Shown here: positions 23,871 through 35,200 of the stretch, in pieces
Layout: every line of letters begins with the position of its first letter
Numbering within the stretch: position 1 is the stretch's first letter
Origin: Tubiluchus corallicola
Taxonomy: Eukaryota > Priapulida > Priapulimorpha > Priapulimorphida > Tubiluchidae
Assembly (NCBI GenBank): GCA_030141605.1
Contig: JAQGDQ010000119.1
Location: forward strand, 481,505 to 545,504
Direction: 5' to 3'
Length of the DNA: 64,000 nucleotides
Translations under genes and position numbers: made by a program
The notes under the pieces: model-generated
What the model was told of the DNA's origin: nothing
Database searches by the model: none
What the model saw: only the letters and a program-made list of their open reading frames with translations

Positions 23871-25710
23871 ATTTCAATTCAATTCAATTATTTATTATCT
23901 CCGTTAGAACGATAAAAATACAGTATAAAGAATACATGGAATATTTTAAAGCAAAGGAGAAGGGCAGCGAAGAACCCGTAGGTTATCAAGTCAGCCACCC
24001 TTAAATAGTTATGATTAAATAAACTTAATTATGGCGTCGTTATCAATTTAAATTTGTATTCGGTTGATGTGTGTTAATTTGGCAATTGAATGATAGGTAT
24101 CGTAATACTGTAGAACATATAGTTTAAATAACGAAAGATTTACAATTCTAAAATACTATGAATCATGCTAAGCAAACACAATAAAAATAACTTGAGATTT
24201 TTAAGATAACAGAATATGCATAATTTGAGCATTAACTAAAAAATCCGGCAAAAAAACAAAACAAAAAAACAGTAGAATGATCAACCAAAGCTGTCGAGAA
24301 AAAAATATAATAGATTAAACCAAGGAAAAATAAGGCAAATATAAATCATACAAAACAAAACAAGAAACAGAAGCAAATAAGAAAAACAAAACTGAAATGT
24401 TGTAATAATAACATCAATGACTGAATTTGTCGAGAAAGAAAATATAATAAATTAAACCATCGAAAAACTATTTCAACTGTAAATCAGACAAAATGAAATC
24501 AAAATATAACAAAAACTTAAACAAAATCTTTAAGTGTCGTAGCAATGAAAAAAATATGTATAGTATTACAAGTATATAAGCAAAATGTCTCATTTATTTG
24601 TATCCTGCAATAAGTTGTTTTTTATAGTTTAAAATTAACTTTTTGTAGTTACTGGACTTTAACTGGTCTGGTAATGAATTCCACAGCAAAGATCCTTGGT
24701 GTTTTAAAGAATTCTGGCCTTTAGATGAGTTAAATCATTCAATAAAATAAAATTGGGTTGTAGCAAACCTAGTAGAGTGGTGATGCATGTGACATGCTAA
24801 AGTATAATAATTGCTGAAGAGATCTGGAAGTGAATTATTTTTGAATTTATGTACAAACTTGAGCAATTCTAATTTATACAGATCATGAACTTTTAGTAGA
24901 TTTAGTTGCAAATACAAAGGTGTTACATGTTCCCTTTTGCTAGTAAATGTTGTAAGTTTGATAATCTTGTTTTGTTTAGAAACCAATGATTTTAAGACCG
25001 ATGCTGAAGCACTACCCCAGGCGAGAATGCCATAACTCAGATATGGCATGACAAGAGAAGAATATAAGAGCCGTAGTGCATCTACATTTATGTAGTGTCG
25101 TATTCTAGCTAATACTCCACTTAATTTGCTAATTTTGTTGACTATATGCTGAACATGTGTTTTCCAAGTAATTCTACTATCTATAAATATACCAAGATAT
25201 TTGATTTCTTGTGTAGATTGAATAGTACAACATCCCATATTTATGTTTAAACTATTGTTATGTTGCTTGTTTCCAATTAACATATATTTTGTTTTTTTAT
25301 AATTTATCGATAGCTTATTTGCTTGCATCCATTTATTAATATTGTCCAGCTCCACATTTACTGAATGTTCTAATGTTTTGATATTTTGGTGTGATAAAAA
25401 TAAGTTTGTATCGTCTGCAAACAATCTGGTGTTAAATTGCGAACAAGATGGCAGATCGTTAATATATAAAAGAAATAACAATGGACCCAATGTAGAACCC
25501 TGTGGGACACCACAGGTTATATCAGCAAGTTTAGATTCCGATGAGTCAATAGACGTAAACTGTTTCCTATTAGTAAGGTAAGACGTGAAAAGCGCAAGAG
25601 GACGTCCCCTGATACCATAGTATGATAACTTATATAACAAAATGTCATGTTGTACCGTGTCGAATGCTTTCGATAAATCTAAAAATATAGCACAAGTAGT
25701 TTTCCCCTTA
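23865..25710 (-). mobile_element. 5'-truncated CR1-like retrotransposon, copy 1
   Basis: Minus-strand RT motifs: FLDLSKAFDTVQHDILL, CGVPQGSTLGPLLFLLYIND and FADDTNLFL (FADD catalytic centre), then thumb and C-terminal sequence. The frame stops at a TGA (24735) but continues in frame to about 24596 (SLKHQGSLLWNSLPDQLKS), so that TGA is a premature stop. A 3' region of about 700 bp ends in a TTGAA-type microsatellite at 23865-23885, a CR1-like 3' end. The element is flanked by TAGTTC at 23859-23864 and 25711-25716. The endonuclease and start of the RT are missing. Confidence 0.85.
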
Positions 25711-25839
25711 TAGTTCCTTGACTTTATCACCTGTTTCTCTTGCCTTTTTGTTGTTTTCTTCATCAGTTTTACTTTTTCGAACTTTTCCTTAGTTGTTTGA
25801 CATATTCTTGTGCCAGAATGTACTTATGTCTAGTTTCGA

Positions 25840-25905
<66 letters not shown>

Positions 25906-25998
25906 AGTTTTTGCCAGGTTTGTTTTATAATCACTCATCTCTTTCTTTAGTTGCCTCTTTTCTGCTTTTTTCTTTGATTTTCTCATTTTCAGTTTCAT
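25711..25998 (-). pseudogene. N-terminal coiled-coil remnant of the large element
   Basis: The frame reads MKLKMRKSKKKAEKRQLKKE, a (RE)n run from the GA microsatellite, then a TAA and in the same frame KSKTDEENNKKARETGDKVKEL. The last residues continue into the coiled coil on the other side of the CR1-like insertion when one target-site copy is removed. It is basic and acidic-rich and probably belongs to the ORF1/gag-like part of the element. Confidence 0.55.
25844..25900. repeat. (CT)n microsatellite
   Basis: An almost pure CT run of roughly 28 units. It generates artefactual Ser-Leu and Arg-Glu repeats in overlapping frames. Confidence 0.95.
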
Positions 25999-26000
25999 CA

Positions 26001-27487
26001 GTATTTACTTCCTTATTCTATTCTCTATTATTTCTTTCAAAGTTTTTTCCAACTCCAACTTTTCCTTCGTCGACCTTTCTTGTTGTTGTTTATAAACCTG
26101 GTTATAGGGTTATAAATATGTAAGGTTATAAACGTGTTTATAAGCCTCAAGTTTGGGCGGCTGTGGTCGTAAATAATTCCCAACACATTTCGTAAAACCG
26201 GGGCGTTCCGTATCGTAGGTTGCAAGTTAGTGACGATAAAATAAATTTTGGTGGTTGAAGTTAGAAGTCGAACGTGAAGGGTAGAGTCTGAAGGCTGTTG
26301 ACTGATTGCCATGTTTGAGGGCCTTTTGACATTCGTCGTAATTTGCGCTGTCAATTAGGGTTTCCTTGGTATTTTGGTAGACAGCAATTTTGTTTATTAC
26401 TTTAAATCAAAATTATTTATTTTTCATTTCAATAACAATAATCAATACATAGAAAAATAGGTATAAATAAAAAAACCAAAGAAATGCTAAATCGAATCAG
26501 CCACTTACATGATTAATGATTTGTAATGTATCTGACATTACAAATCATGTCACGAGAATTATGAACTTTGACAATAATAGAGAAAAATAAAACTTTAAAA
26601 GTCAATTAAAAAAACAAGGAACTTTGACTATTTAGAAAAAAACGTATATTTCACAGAACCAAAATATTTTTTTAAAATTGTTAATCAGTTAACACCATTG
26701 TATTTTTTTGAAATATTGCCAACAGAAAATAGTGACCTACTTGATTATTTATTACGTAACAGATATGATTTTGCTTTGTTTCGTACTAGTTGATGCAACT
26801 GTTTTAAATACTCATTCTTTCATGTGTCCGTGACTGAATGGAACAATTTGCCAAATTTTATAAAAGACTTGTTCCGTCAACACATTTTGCAGCAGGTACA
26901 AACAGTATCTTTTTTTTTTTAACCGACCTACATATTATACACATGGTTCTCATCCAGGAGCAGTTCCACATACTCAAATGAGAGTCGGCTTTTCTCAGTT
27001 AAATCAGGATCTCAACAGTCACTGATGCAGAGATAAAACTGGGAGCATAGTTCAGCCAAATTGTACTTGAGGCTTATCGAGTGGCTCAACAGTACATCAT
27101 TACATGCTCGAGTGTCTCCTATATACAGCTAGTAGAACGAACCTTGAGGAAAACTAACCCAGCTATATCAACAATATGTTTTCCCATTTAATTTAAATAA
27201 CTTGAGTAATCAACTGAAAATTTCAACATTTCTATTCGGATCCTCTCAACTAAACCACAACCAAAATGTTACAGTCTTTCAAACTATCCAAGACTACATA
27301 AAATCTACGCACCGCTTTTCATCAATTGATTGTATGTAGTATTACTAATTTAACGTCAATATTACTAATTTAACATCAATATTTATTTAACCCATTACTA
27401 ACACATATTTCTTTTGCAATACAGCCTAAGGTATTATTAATCAGTTTGTGCATAACTGTATACAAAATGTTATGACTAAACAAGTAT
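26001..27487. other. No gene seen; AT-rich with short repeats
   Basis: 26090-26360 is less AT-rich and may be the 5' end of the large retroelement (minus-strand open frame 26354-26037 of unknown product). The rest is AT-rich, with a perfect hairpin at 26516 and a small duplicated TTACTAATTTAACRTCAATA at 27340-27385. Confidence 0.4.
26516..26548. repeat. Perfect 14-bp hairpin
   Basis: ATGATTTGTAATGT and its exact reverse complement ACATTACAAATCAT are separated by ATCTG. No T-run follows, so it does not look like a pol III terminator. Confidence 0.85.
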
Positions 27488-27980
27488 ATGTTGATCTGTG
27501 CGTTCGTACAGGTGAGTGGTACAGCAGCTCAATCATCTTCTGTAAAAACACTAATGAAATATTCGTTAAGTAGTTCAGCTTTGCGTGCATCATCACTAAC
27601 TTCCTCTCCATTTTCCTTTAATGTAGGGACCTTGTCGCGTTTCATTGAAATGTGGTTGACATACTCCCAGAAGCATTCGGAATGCAATTTTATTGACATT
27701 ACTTGTCATTTTTCGCAATTTTTCTTGGCTTTCCTAATAGTTCGAGTGGTAGTATTTCTTTATCGAGCATACAAGTTGAAACTAGTAAGATCTTGCCTAG
27801 CACAGTTTAATCTCCATTTATTATGTTTGGATTTTATAGCTTGAAGAGCTTCTTTTGTCTTCTAGGCTGATTTGAGTTTACCGGTTTTACTCGACATAGT
27901 TTAGTTACAGGTGTAAACTGGTTCATTGTTTCTGTAAATTGGCAAATGAAGTAGTCCCAGGTTTGTTTGGTGGGCTTATA
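27488..27980 (-). pseudogene. Decayed non-LTR element, endonuclease-RT linker
   Basis: In shifting frames the minus strand reads FWEYVNHISMKRDKVPTLKE and ENGEEVSDDARKAELLNEYF followed by SVFTEDD. This is the well-known segment just before the RT domain of CR1/Jockey-like elements (family pattern LNxYFxSVFTxE). Several stops are present. No RT follows, so it is an isolated fragment. Confidence 0.65.
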
Positions 27981-29244
27981 CATTAATGCTTCCTGCCAAT
28001 TTGATTGTAGGAAAATAACAAGTGTTTACAAAGTAACAAGTACATCAGCATGAACAAACAAATGAGACAGAATCATAATGCAGAAGACATTATTAACAAA
28101 ATGAAGTAGAGAAGCAAAACAAAATAGAAAATAATTTTCATGCGGACGTATCTTAGTTTTTGATAACTTTTGTTACCTAAAACTTTTGACGATATTGCTT
28201 CTTTAGTGGGCGTTTTAGCGAGTGTATCAGTTCACTGCTCATCTACTGGTGACTAATTTACCATCAGTATGCACTTGAAATTAATTCCATTTTGTTTAAA
28301 ATAATTGTCGGAACACCTGTGTACCGTATTATTCAGTTTAATTCCCAACTATCATTTCAGTTCACAGTTGTCTGAATTTCCATGCCATCTATCACTGTAG
28401 AGGGTAACTTGCGAACAGATATATCCTGTGCCCATGGACTGTAGTGTATAATTAAAACAAAATGTAGGTAAATGCTATTTAACACCCAATTCTGATTTGG
28501 CAATAGCCAAATAGGTTTTAGCACCCAAGTTCGGCTTGGAAATAACTAAAATTTAATGGGTTTTAACATCCGTGTCCGACTGGAAATAAATATTTCTGTT
28601 TACCTGACTGAAATTTCATAACTATTTTCTTTTGTAATAAAACGAAACTTGATGAAAAGCTTAGCTGGCTGAACTGATGCAGTATGCATGTAGCATTTTT
28701 AAATGGTTACCCAAAAGCATTTGAGATGGCAAATAATTTCCTTAATAAGTAGGCTAATAAATGAGTGATAGTAAGTGTGAACAATCCATTTAGCTGGTGT
28801 GTGAAAATACTACATGGGATGTTCACGCTTGCTGGACATCCCCATGTACTGCAGCACCATGTGATATCAGATCTCAGTTTTATTTGCAATAATGGGTGAG
28901 AAGTGTCCATTAAATTTACGGATTTTTTGCCTGTGGTTTCTCCCAGACATCCCGAATTGAAAAGTGAGCCCCTATGGTACCATGGAGGATGTTTGTTATG
29001 TTTTGTTTGATATGTCATGATAACAAATGTTATTATATGTCAGTAGTTGCAGCTAAAATGGCATATCATATATATCAGTATATCAGGCATATCAGTATAC
29101 CTGGAGAATTAATAGTATTAGATTATTATTATCCAGCTACACCCTATGAATAAAGATAGTAAATTTATATATACGTTTTTAATTAGGCCGAATTTCCCTT
29201 CCCCATTAAAACATGGCATCGACATCGGCTGCATAGCGTAGAAG
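27981..29244. other. Upstream region of alanine racemase; no gene seen
   Basis: AT-rich. Three imperfect copies of a TTTTARCAYCC...CTTGGAAATAA-like block lie at 28478-28600. No supportable exon. The alanine racemase promoter should lie near 29200. Confidence 0.4.
28478..28600 (+). repeat. Three imperfect tandem copies of a roughly 35-45 bp block
   Basis: Copies begin ATTTAACACCCAATTCTGAT, TTTTAGCACCCAAGTTCGGC and TTTTAACATCCGTGTCCGAC and each ends GGMAATA-like. Divergence is high. Confidence 0.5.
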
Positions 29245-32200
29245 ATGGAGACTGATTCACACAGTGTGTTCAAGCTAATCAATGGATCAGCTTATATAAA
29301 AATAAATCTTGATGCTGTTACTAAGAATGTGAATATTTTGCGTTCTTCAGTGTCAAATCGCACAGGTAAGCAAATGTATAGACTAATAAGCCTGCATGTT
29401 TTAATCATGTTTTAAGTTATTTGACTGCAACGTAATGTATCCAGACTCACCCTGGCATTGCCCATTGTCTGGTAATGCTGTATTGAGCTTCATTTGAAAT
29501 TAAAAACTACCAAAACCGGCTAAACAGTCCAGCTGTGTACATTTGTTTTAAAAGTATATGTATAATATGACAGATTTTGGTCTAAGGATTTTAAACAAAG
29601 TATTTAAATTGTTTAAACTCTGCAGAGAATGTTACCTTATTAATTGTTTGTGGGCAGCCAAGAAACTGTTGGAAATAGCTTCGATATCACAAAATATAAA
29701 TTAACCCAAAACAGTATTGGATCACTATAAAAAAAATATCAACATTTTTGTAGATTTATTGAAATTAAAGCTGTGTTCATATCATAAAATTCAAAGGCTG
29801 TAAATCACAGTTGTTTTTGTTGTATAATAACAAAATAAAGCTTTTAATGCACTGATAAAAATGGTTTTCTAATCAGCATTTATACAGTTAATTTATGAAC
29901 AATATACAGAATGTGCACAAGGTAAAGTCTCATTCCCAAGTAAGAAGTAAGATAGGCAAGTTAGTGGGAGGCACCTTAGACTGTAGTTCACCAGCAGGCC
30001 TGTGTCTTTTTACTAGCAAATCCCAAGCTTCACTTCAAGTTATATATAGTATAGTATATATAGTATACACTTCAAGGAAATATAGTAATGATACGTCTTA
30101 CTGGCAACTCCAGCTCTGCACAGAATAAGTCAGACTCTGTGTATATATATATATATGTTTATTGACTGATTAAGAGATAGTCGAACATTTGGTTCAGTCC
30201 ATAGATCATTACAAAAAAAGGACTTTTGATCATATAACATGATCATTCCTGTCAAAAAAAAATAACTGAAGAATTATTTACACATTCTCACTACACACTT
30301 ATTATCGCCTAACATGATCATTACTGTCAAAAAAAATAACTGAAGAATTATTTATACATTCTCACTACCCACTTATTATCGCCTAACATGATCATTACTG
30401 TCCAAAAATCGCTAAACAGTTATTTACAAATTCACAATATGAGTTTGGGTTTCCATTGAAAAATTCATGCAAAACGTTGAAGCTCAGTTCAGTGTTATCT
30501 TCACGAAGGTGATTAGTAAGTGGACAAAAACAGATAACATGCTCTTCTGTTTGAATGTTTAAGCCAGAACAGGAGCATAGCCTGTCCTCTCTTTTTATCC
30601 TTGCCCATCTTCCCGTCTCAATAGCTAGGTTATGTGAGGAGAGGCGTAACCGAGATGTTTTAATCCTATGGAGCTCATTTACTTTAACGCTATACATTGC
30701 ACTGACAGATAGTTCGGGATTCAGATAGAGATAGGTGCACAGTTTAGTTCTCTCGGAATCCCTGTTATGTTGTTTTGTGTTCACGAGGTCGTCAGAGATA
30801 ATATCCGTTTTACGAAGGATAGCTTTCACATATTGTACACATGGTGTGTTCGCTTCTGAGCACAAATTCCATACTATTGAAAATGGGTCGTCGGGCTCGT
30901 TGGCCCTCGATTCGATTATCCGTCTAAAGAACTTTGATTGCACGTTTTGAACGTACGCTTTGGCAGAAGGTAATCCTAGCTCGACTAAACATAAGTCATT
31001 AGCGGTTGTCTTCCTGACGCCAAGCAATGCTTTAATCACAGAATTGTACATCACATTTATCGGTTTAAGATTGCCAGTCAACCAAGATTCACAGCTGTAG
31101 AAAATAGATGATAGCAGGGCCGCGTCCATCACTTTTTTCTTAACCCAGAATGGGAATAGTGAGTTTTTGTTCACAAATGATACATATTTAAGAACATGGG
31201 TAAACCTTTCTTCGCAATGTTTTTCCAGTGAGGGCTGTAACTTTCCTGAAGCACTGGTTCAAATGTACATCAACACTGTTTCAAATGACAATCGTTTGCA
31301 TATCAAAATACGACTTTGCACCTCAAATTGATGTATATATGATAGTTGACTTTGACAGTGAGTCTAGTCTACCTACGTCACAAACTACAGCTGCATCAGG
31401 CTAACCATTGTCGGTTCCAAAATTTTTTTTTTTCATTTTTATGTTGTTACCAACATTCATTCACTGCTTTTTATACACATGGCTGCTTTTAACATCCACA
31501 TGCCAGCTGCTCTCTACCTGAACTAACTTTGTTAGATCACCTGTTCTGGCTTCCACTCATGCAGATGTGCAAAACAAAATATGAAGGTTACTTGAAGATA
31601 CACATTTCTTGGTATTAGAATAGGAAACTAGCTGAATCGCTTGAAAATTCATACACTGACATGACATTACAGACGTTTATATATGAACACCAAAAATTTT
31701 AGGTCATTCTCCAAAGACACAGAAATATTAAATCGGTAAGTCAAAAAAATAAATGCCTAAAAAAATTTTGTGTCGCTATTGTTGAAATTTACAGCAAGTG
31801 CTTTGAATGTCCATCATTTTTACTGAAAACTAGAAAGTTTTTTCCAACAGTTGACATAGTTTCTCAGTTCTTTAAGGGGTAGTTGGTCCCGACATTCAAC
31901 AATTTTTTTATTCCCTGCCATTATTGTACTCTAAACTTTGGCACATTTTTTCTGCACCACCCAATATATGGGTATTTTGTGGATTAAGATTTGTCTGTAG
32001 TCTGTCGCATGGCAGATGCGCTTTTGCTTACATTTCCTAAAGCAAACTACATCGTGCGGCTCTGTTTTAAATGTGGGATGTATGAGTTCTTGAAGCCAAC
32101 ACACAGTGAATTTCCCTCTGCTGTGCTAAGTGTTAGGGCAATGTTTCAAGAATTTACAAAATTTCACACAAATATTTACTTTTGAATGTGGGATTTTTAG

Positions 32201-35200
32201 CAAATTTTACCAGAGAATTTTTGAAAAATTGTTACTTAATGACATTTTGCATCTTTTACTTCCCATTTTGGTTTTCTCTACAAACCTCAACAAGTTTATC
32301 TCCTTGGGCTCGATAGTAAGCATTTGCAGTTTGCATTGTATCTATACATAACTCATTGTTATATTCTTAGTAAAGCATTTTGGAAAGTAAACGAAAAATT
32401 AAAATAAAAAGCAGACTGATGTTACGTTGTTGAAATACACTGACGATGTTGTCACTTCTCACAGGAATGATAGGTGTCGTGAAAGGAGGCTGCTATGGTC
32501 ATGGAGGCATTCCGGTATCACGTCACTTGAAATCACTTGGAGTGGAAGAGCTCGCCGTTGCCACTATTGGGGAAGGCCGATCCCTTCGACAAGCCGGCAT
32601 ATCAGGGAAAATACATGTGTTAGGTGATTTTTGTGTTTCCTGTGTTTTCAACGGAGGGAGAGGCTGGTAGCTTTGTTATGAAACAGTGACACCCTATCGA
32701 CACTATTTACAGTGCTTTTCAACAATTAGTTAGACCTACTATAAAAACTTTCTGTAGCAGTTCTGATTAAGCTTAGTAAACCGACCATTAGCTTTACATA
32801 GCTACGTGGTAATATTTTTGCAAATGGAAAAGGCTGTTATTGTTACTTTTTTCATTTTGTTGCCAAACAGCAACATATATGTAAATGGCTGAAGTCTTAC
32901 AGTATATAAATCCTCCACAAAATTGTCTTGATGTAGAAAGAGTAGTGGTAGCTTCATGAAATTTTAACTTTTTGGTGTGACACTTTTACTGTCAAAATGA
33001 TGTTCCTGTTGCCTTTTAATATACACTCAAACCTTTTTATACCCTTCACTTTTGGACCTCATACAGTTGGCGTTATAACAAGTTTGGGATTATAACGAAG
33101 TACATTAATGCATACATGTCTGTGCAAATATAGTTATTGTGTTTTGCTAAGAATTTGGGCGTTAAGCAAAGTTGGCATTATAAAGGGGCATTATAACAAA
33201 GTTTTACTGTAATGTTATTAGATATACAAATATAATTTTTGCCATTGTAAAAAGCAATGGCATTTCTTTTGGTTATTGTTTTAAGCATGCAAAAACCCAA
33301 ATGAATAAAGATATTTTCGGAAAGACAAGAGTTGTTTGTAAGATAAGCAAGTACCTTGGGAAATACAGGACGGTTGACGTAAACACTGACATAAACTTCT
33401 GGTTAAATAGTGATGGAATACATTAGAGATTGCATTCAGTTTATTATCAATGATTGCGCAATAGGGTGACATTATCGAACAAAAAGAAGCATCCCTTGCT
33501 TGCCCGAACTCATAGTTGGAAAAGCGAAAAGAAGAAGTTTAACTACCAAATTTGGAGTAAATAAGCCATTACAAATCATTTGATCAGGTGTATAATATTG
33601 TAAAAAATGAATCACTGAAGAATTTTTTGCTTAGTGATTAATCTGTTAGAGGAAGAGAGTTTTCATCGTTGGAATTGTCTATCAAGGTATTCACTAATAT
33701 TTTTTTTGTTTTAAGCCAATATGCTGCCCGAAGAGTTTGATGCGGCTATGAAATATGACCTCATTCCGACAGTTTGTTGGGATCGAAGTTTGAAAGCTAT
33801 AGGAAAAGAGAGGCTACAACATAAGGTATATAATGCTGTTGCTTGAATCACTGCTTGTCGATTGAACAAATGAAGATTTTGCACATTGTTTGAAACTTTC
33901 AGACGTTTGTGGTTTACAACCTGAATTCACAAGTAGTGCCGACAAGCCACTGGCATAGCAGTGTCTAGTTTTTTGCTAGATTACTGCTGTGTTTACCTGT
34001 CTAATCTGAACATGTCGTGTTCTTCTAATGAGTTTTAAAACGTCCTCCAACTTCAGAAGTTTTGAAATTATGATGGCCTAATGATGATAAGGCATAACTT
34101 TCCTTTCAGAATGGAAATCGTTTAAAAGTGAACATTAAGGTTGATTCGGGCATGGGTCGCTATGGAGTGCAAAGTGAAGATTTAGATGATTTAGTACAGG
34201 TAACATATTCTATCTTAAAACATGTTCTATACAATAAGCACTGTACCAAATGAGCTATTTACAATACCAAAATACAAACTTATCAAGTTCGGTGTTTCAT
34301 TGTTATTGCCATTTACATCTCTTAGAACCGTGTTATGTTATGCAAGCCGATCTTGTCTGCTTATTTATAAATTTATTTGCTCTTCATTACCAAGTGGCTA
34401 CAAGAAATGAAGTTTTGTATGAATGGTACTTGGGAGAAGAGGAAAGTGGAGAGCTAGAGAGAGAGATGTGAGCAAAGCTAGGCAAAGAGAGGGAAGGAGA
34501 GAGAGAGAGAGAGAGAGAGAGATAGGGTAAGCGAGCGAGCTGGTGAGGAATGAAAGAAAGAAAGTTAAGAGATGAGCAGTGATACAAAAGTAAAGGCGAG
34601 CAAAGCTTGCTCGCTTTTGTTGCTATTACTTATTATCAAAATCAGTTGTGGCCTTAAAAATTATATCATCAAAATGCATTAATTAGCATTGTCTCACCAT
34701 TAGAATTCTTTGGCAAACTGGAACTTTTGAATGACTAATAAGCTTTTTCACGGTCTCGTTGTGCACACGCGTTGGTCAAAAGTTAAGTGTACCACAGCAA
34801 CGAGTCTTTGACTACAACTGTCACGTGACATGGATAAAACAAATCTGTCTGCTGCATCAGTTCAGTAACTTCAGTTGTTTTGCCTAGACTTTACTTAATT
34901 ATTGTAAGATTCTAGCTAGATGTTAAATCTGTTACTATTACAACAGTATGGACTGCGATGTCATGGATGTCAAGTATACACTAATGCGTCATCTGGTACA
35001 CCTAACTTTTGACCTTTTCAGGATCATCATTAATCGCTGGAACTATGAAAACGCTTATTAAGGTAGACAGATGTCAAATATTACTTCGAAACGTTACTGT
35101 ATTTTTATAGTCCTTGGATGCCATGGACGTTGGAATAGAAGGCATATTTTCCCATCTTGCAGGAGGCATTATGGATCGCGAAGGAAACGGAAAACAACTT

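Larger units (their letters stand above)
18960..26000 (-). mobile_element. Large decayed non-LTR retrotransposon, interrupted by two insertions
   Basis: Minus-strand pieces occur in the order expected of one element: coiled coil (25998-25711 and 23858 down), paired CCCH fingers (about 23735-23590), endonuclease (22981-22247), RT start (22032-21770), RT palm (about 20940-20184) and a Cys/His C-terminal segment (19669-19094). A CR1-like element at 23865-25710 and an oppositely oriented RT fragment at about 20940-21767 sit inside it. Removing both leaves roughly 5 kb. Frames are broken by stops and shifts, so it is inactive. Outer boundaries are approximate, and no flanking duplication was identified. 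Confidence 0.75.

Noticed and set aside
25740-26123. Long Ser-Leu-rich plus-strand open frame
   Set aside because: It is the translation of the (CT)n microsatellite and antisense retroelement sequence.
27488-27844. Plus-strand 118-residue frame
   Set aside because: The minus strand shows a recognisable RT linker (LLNEYF then SVFTEDD), so the plus frame is antisense noise.
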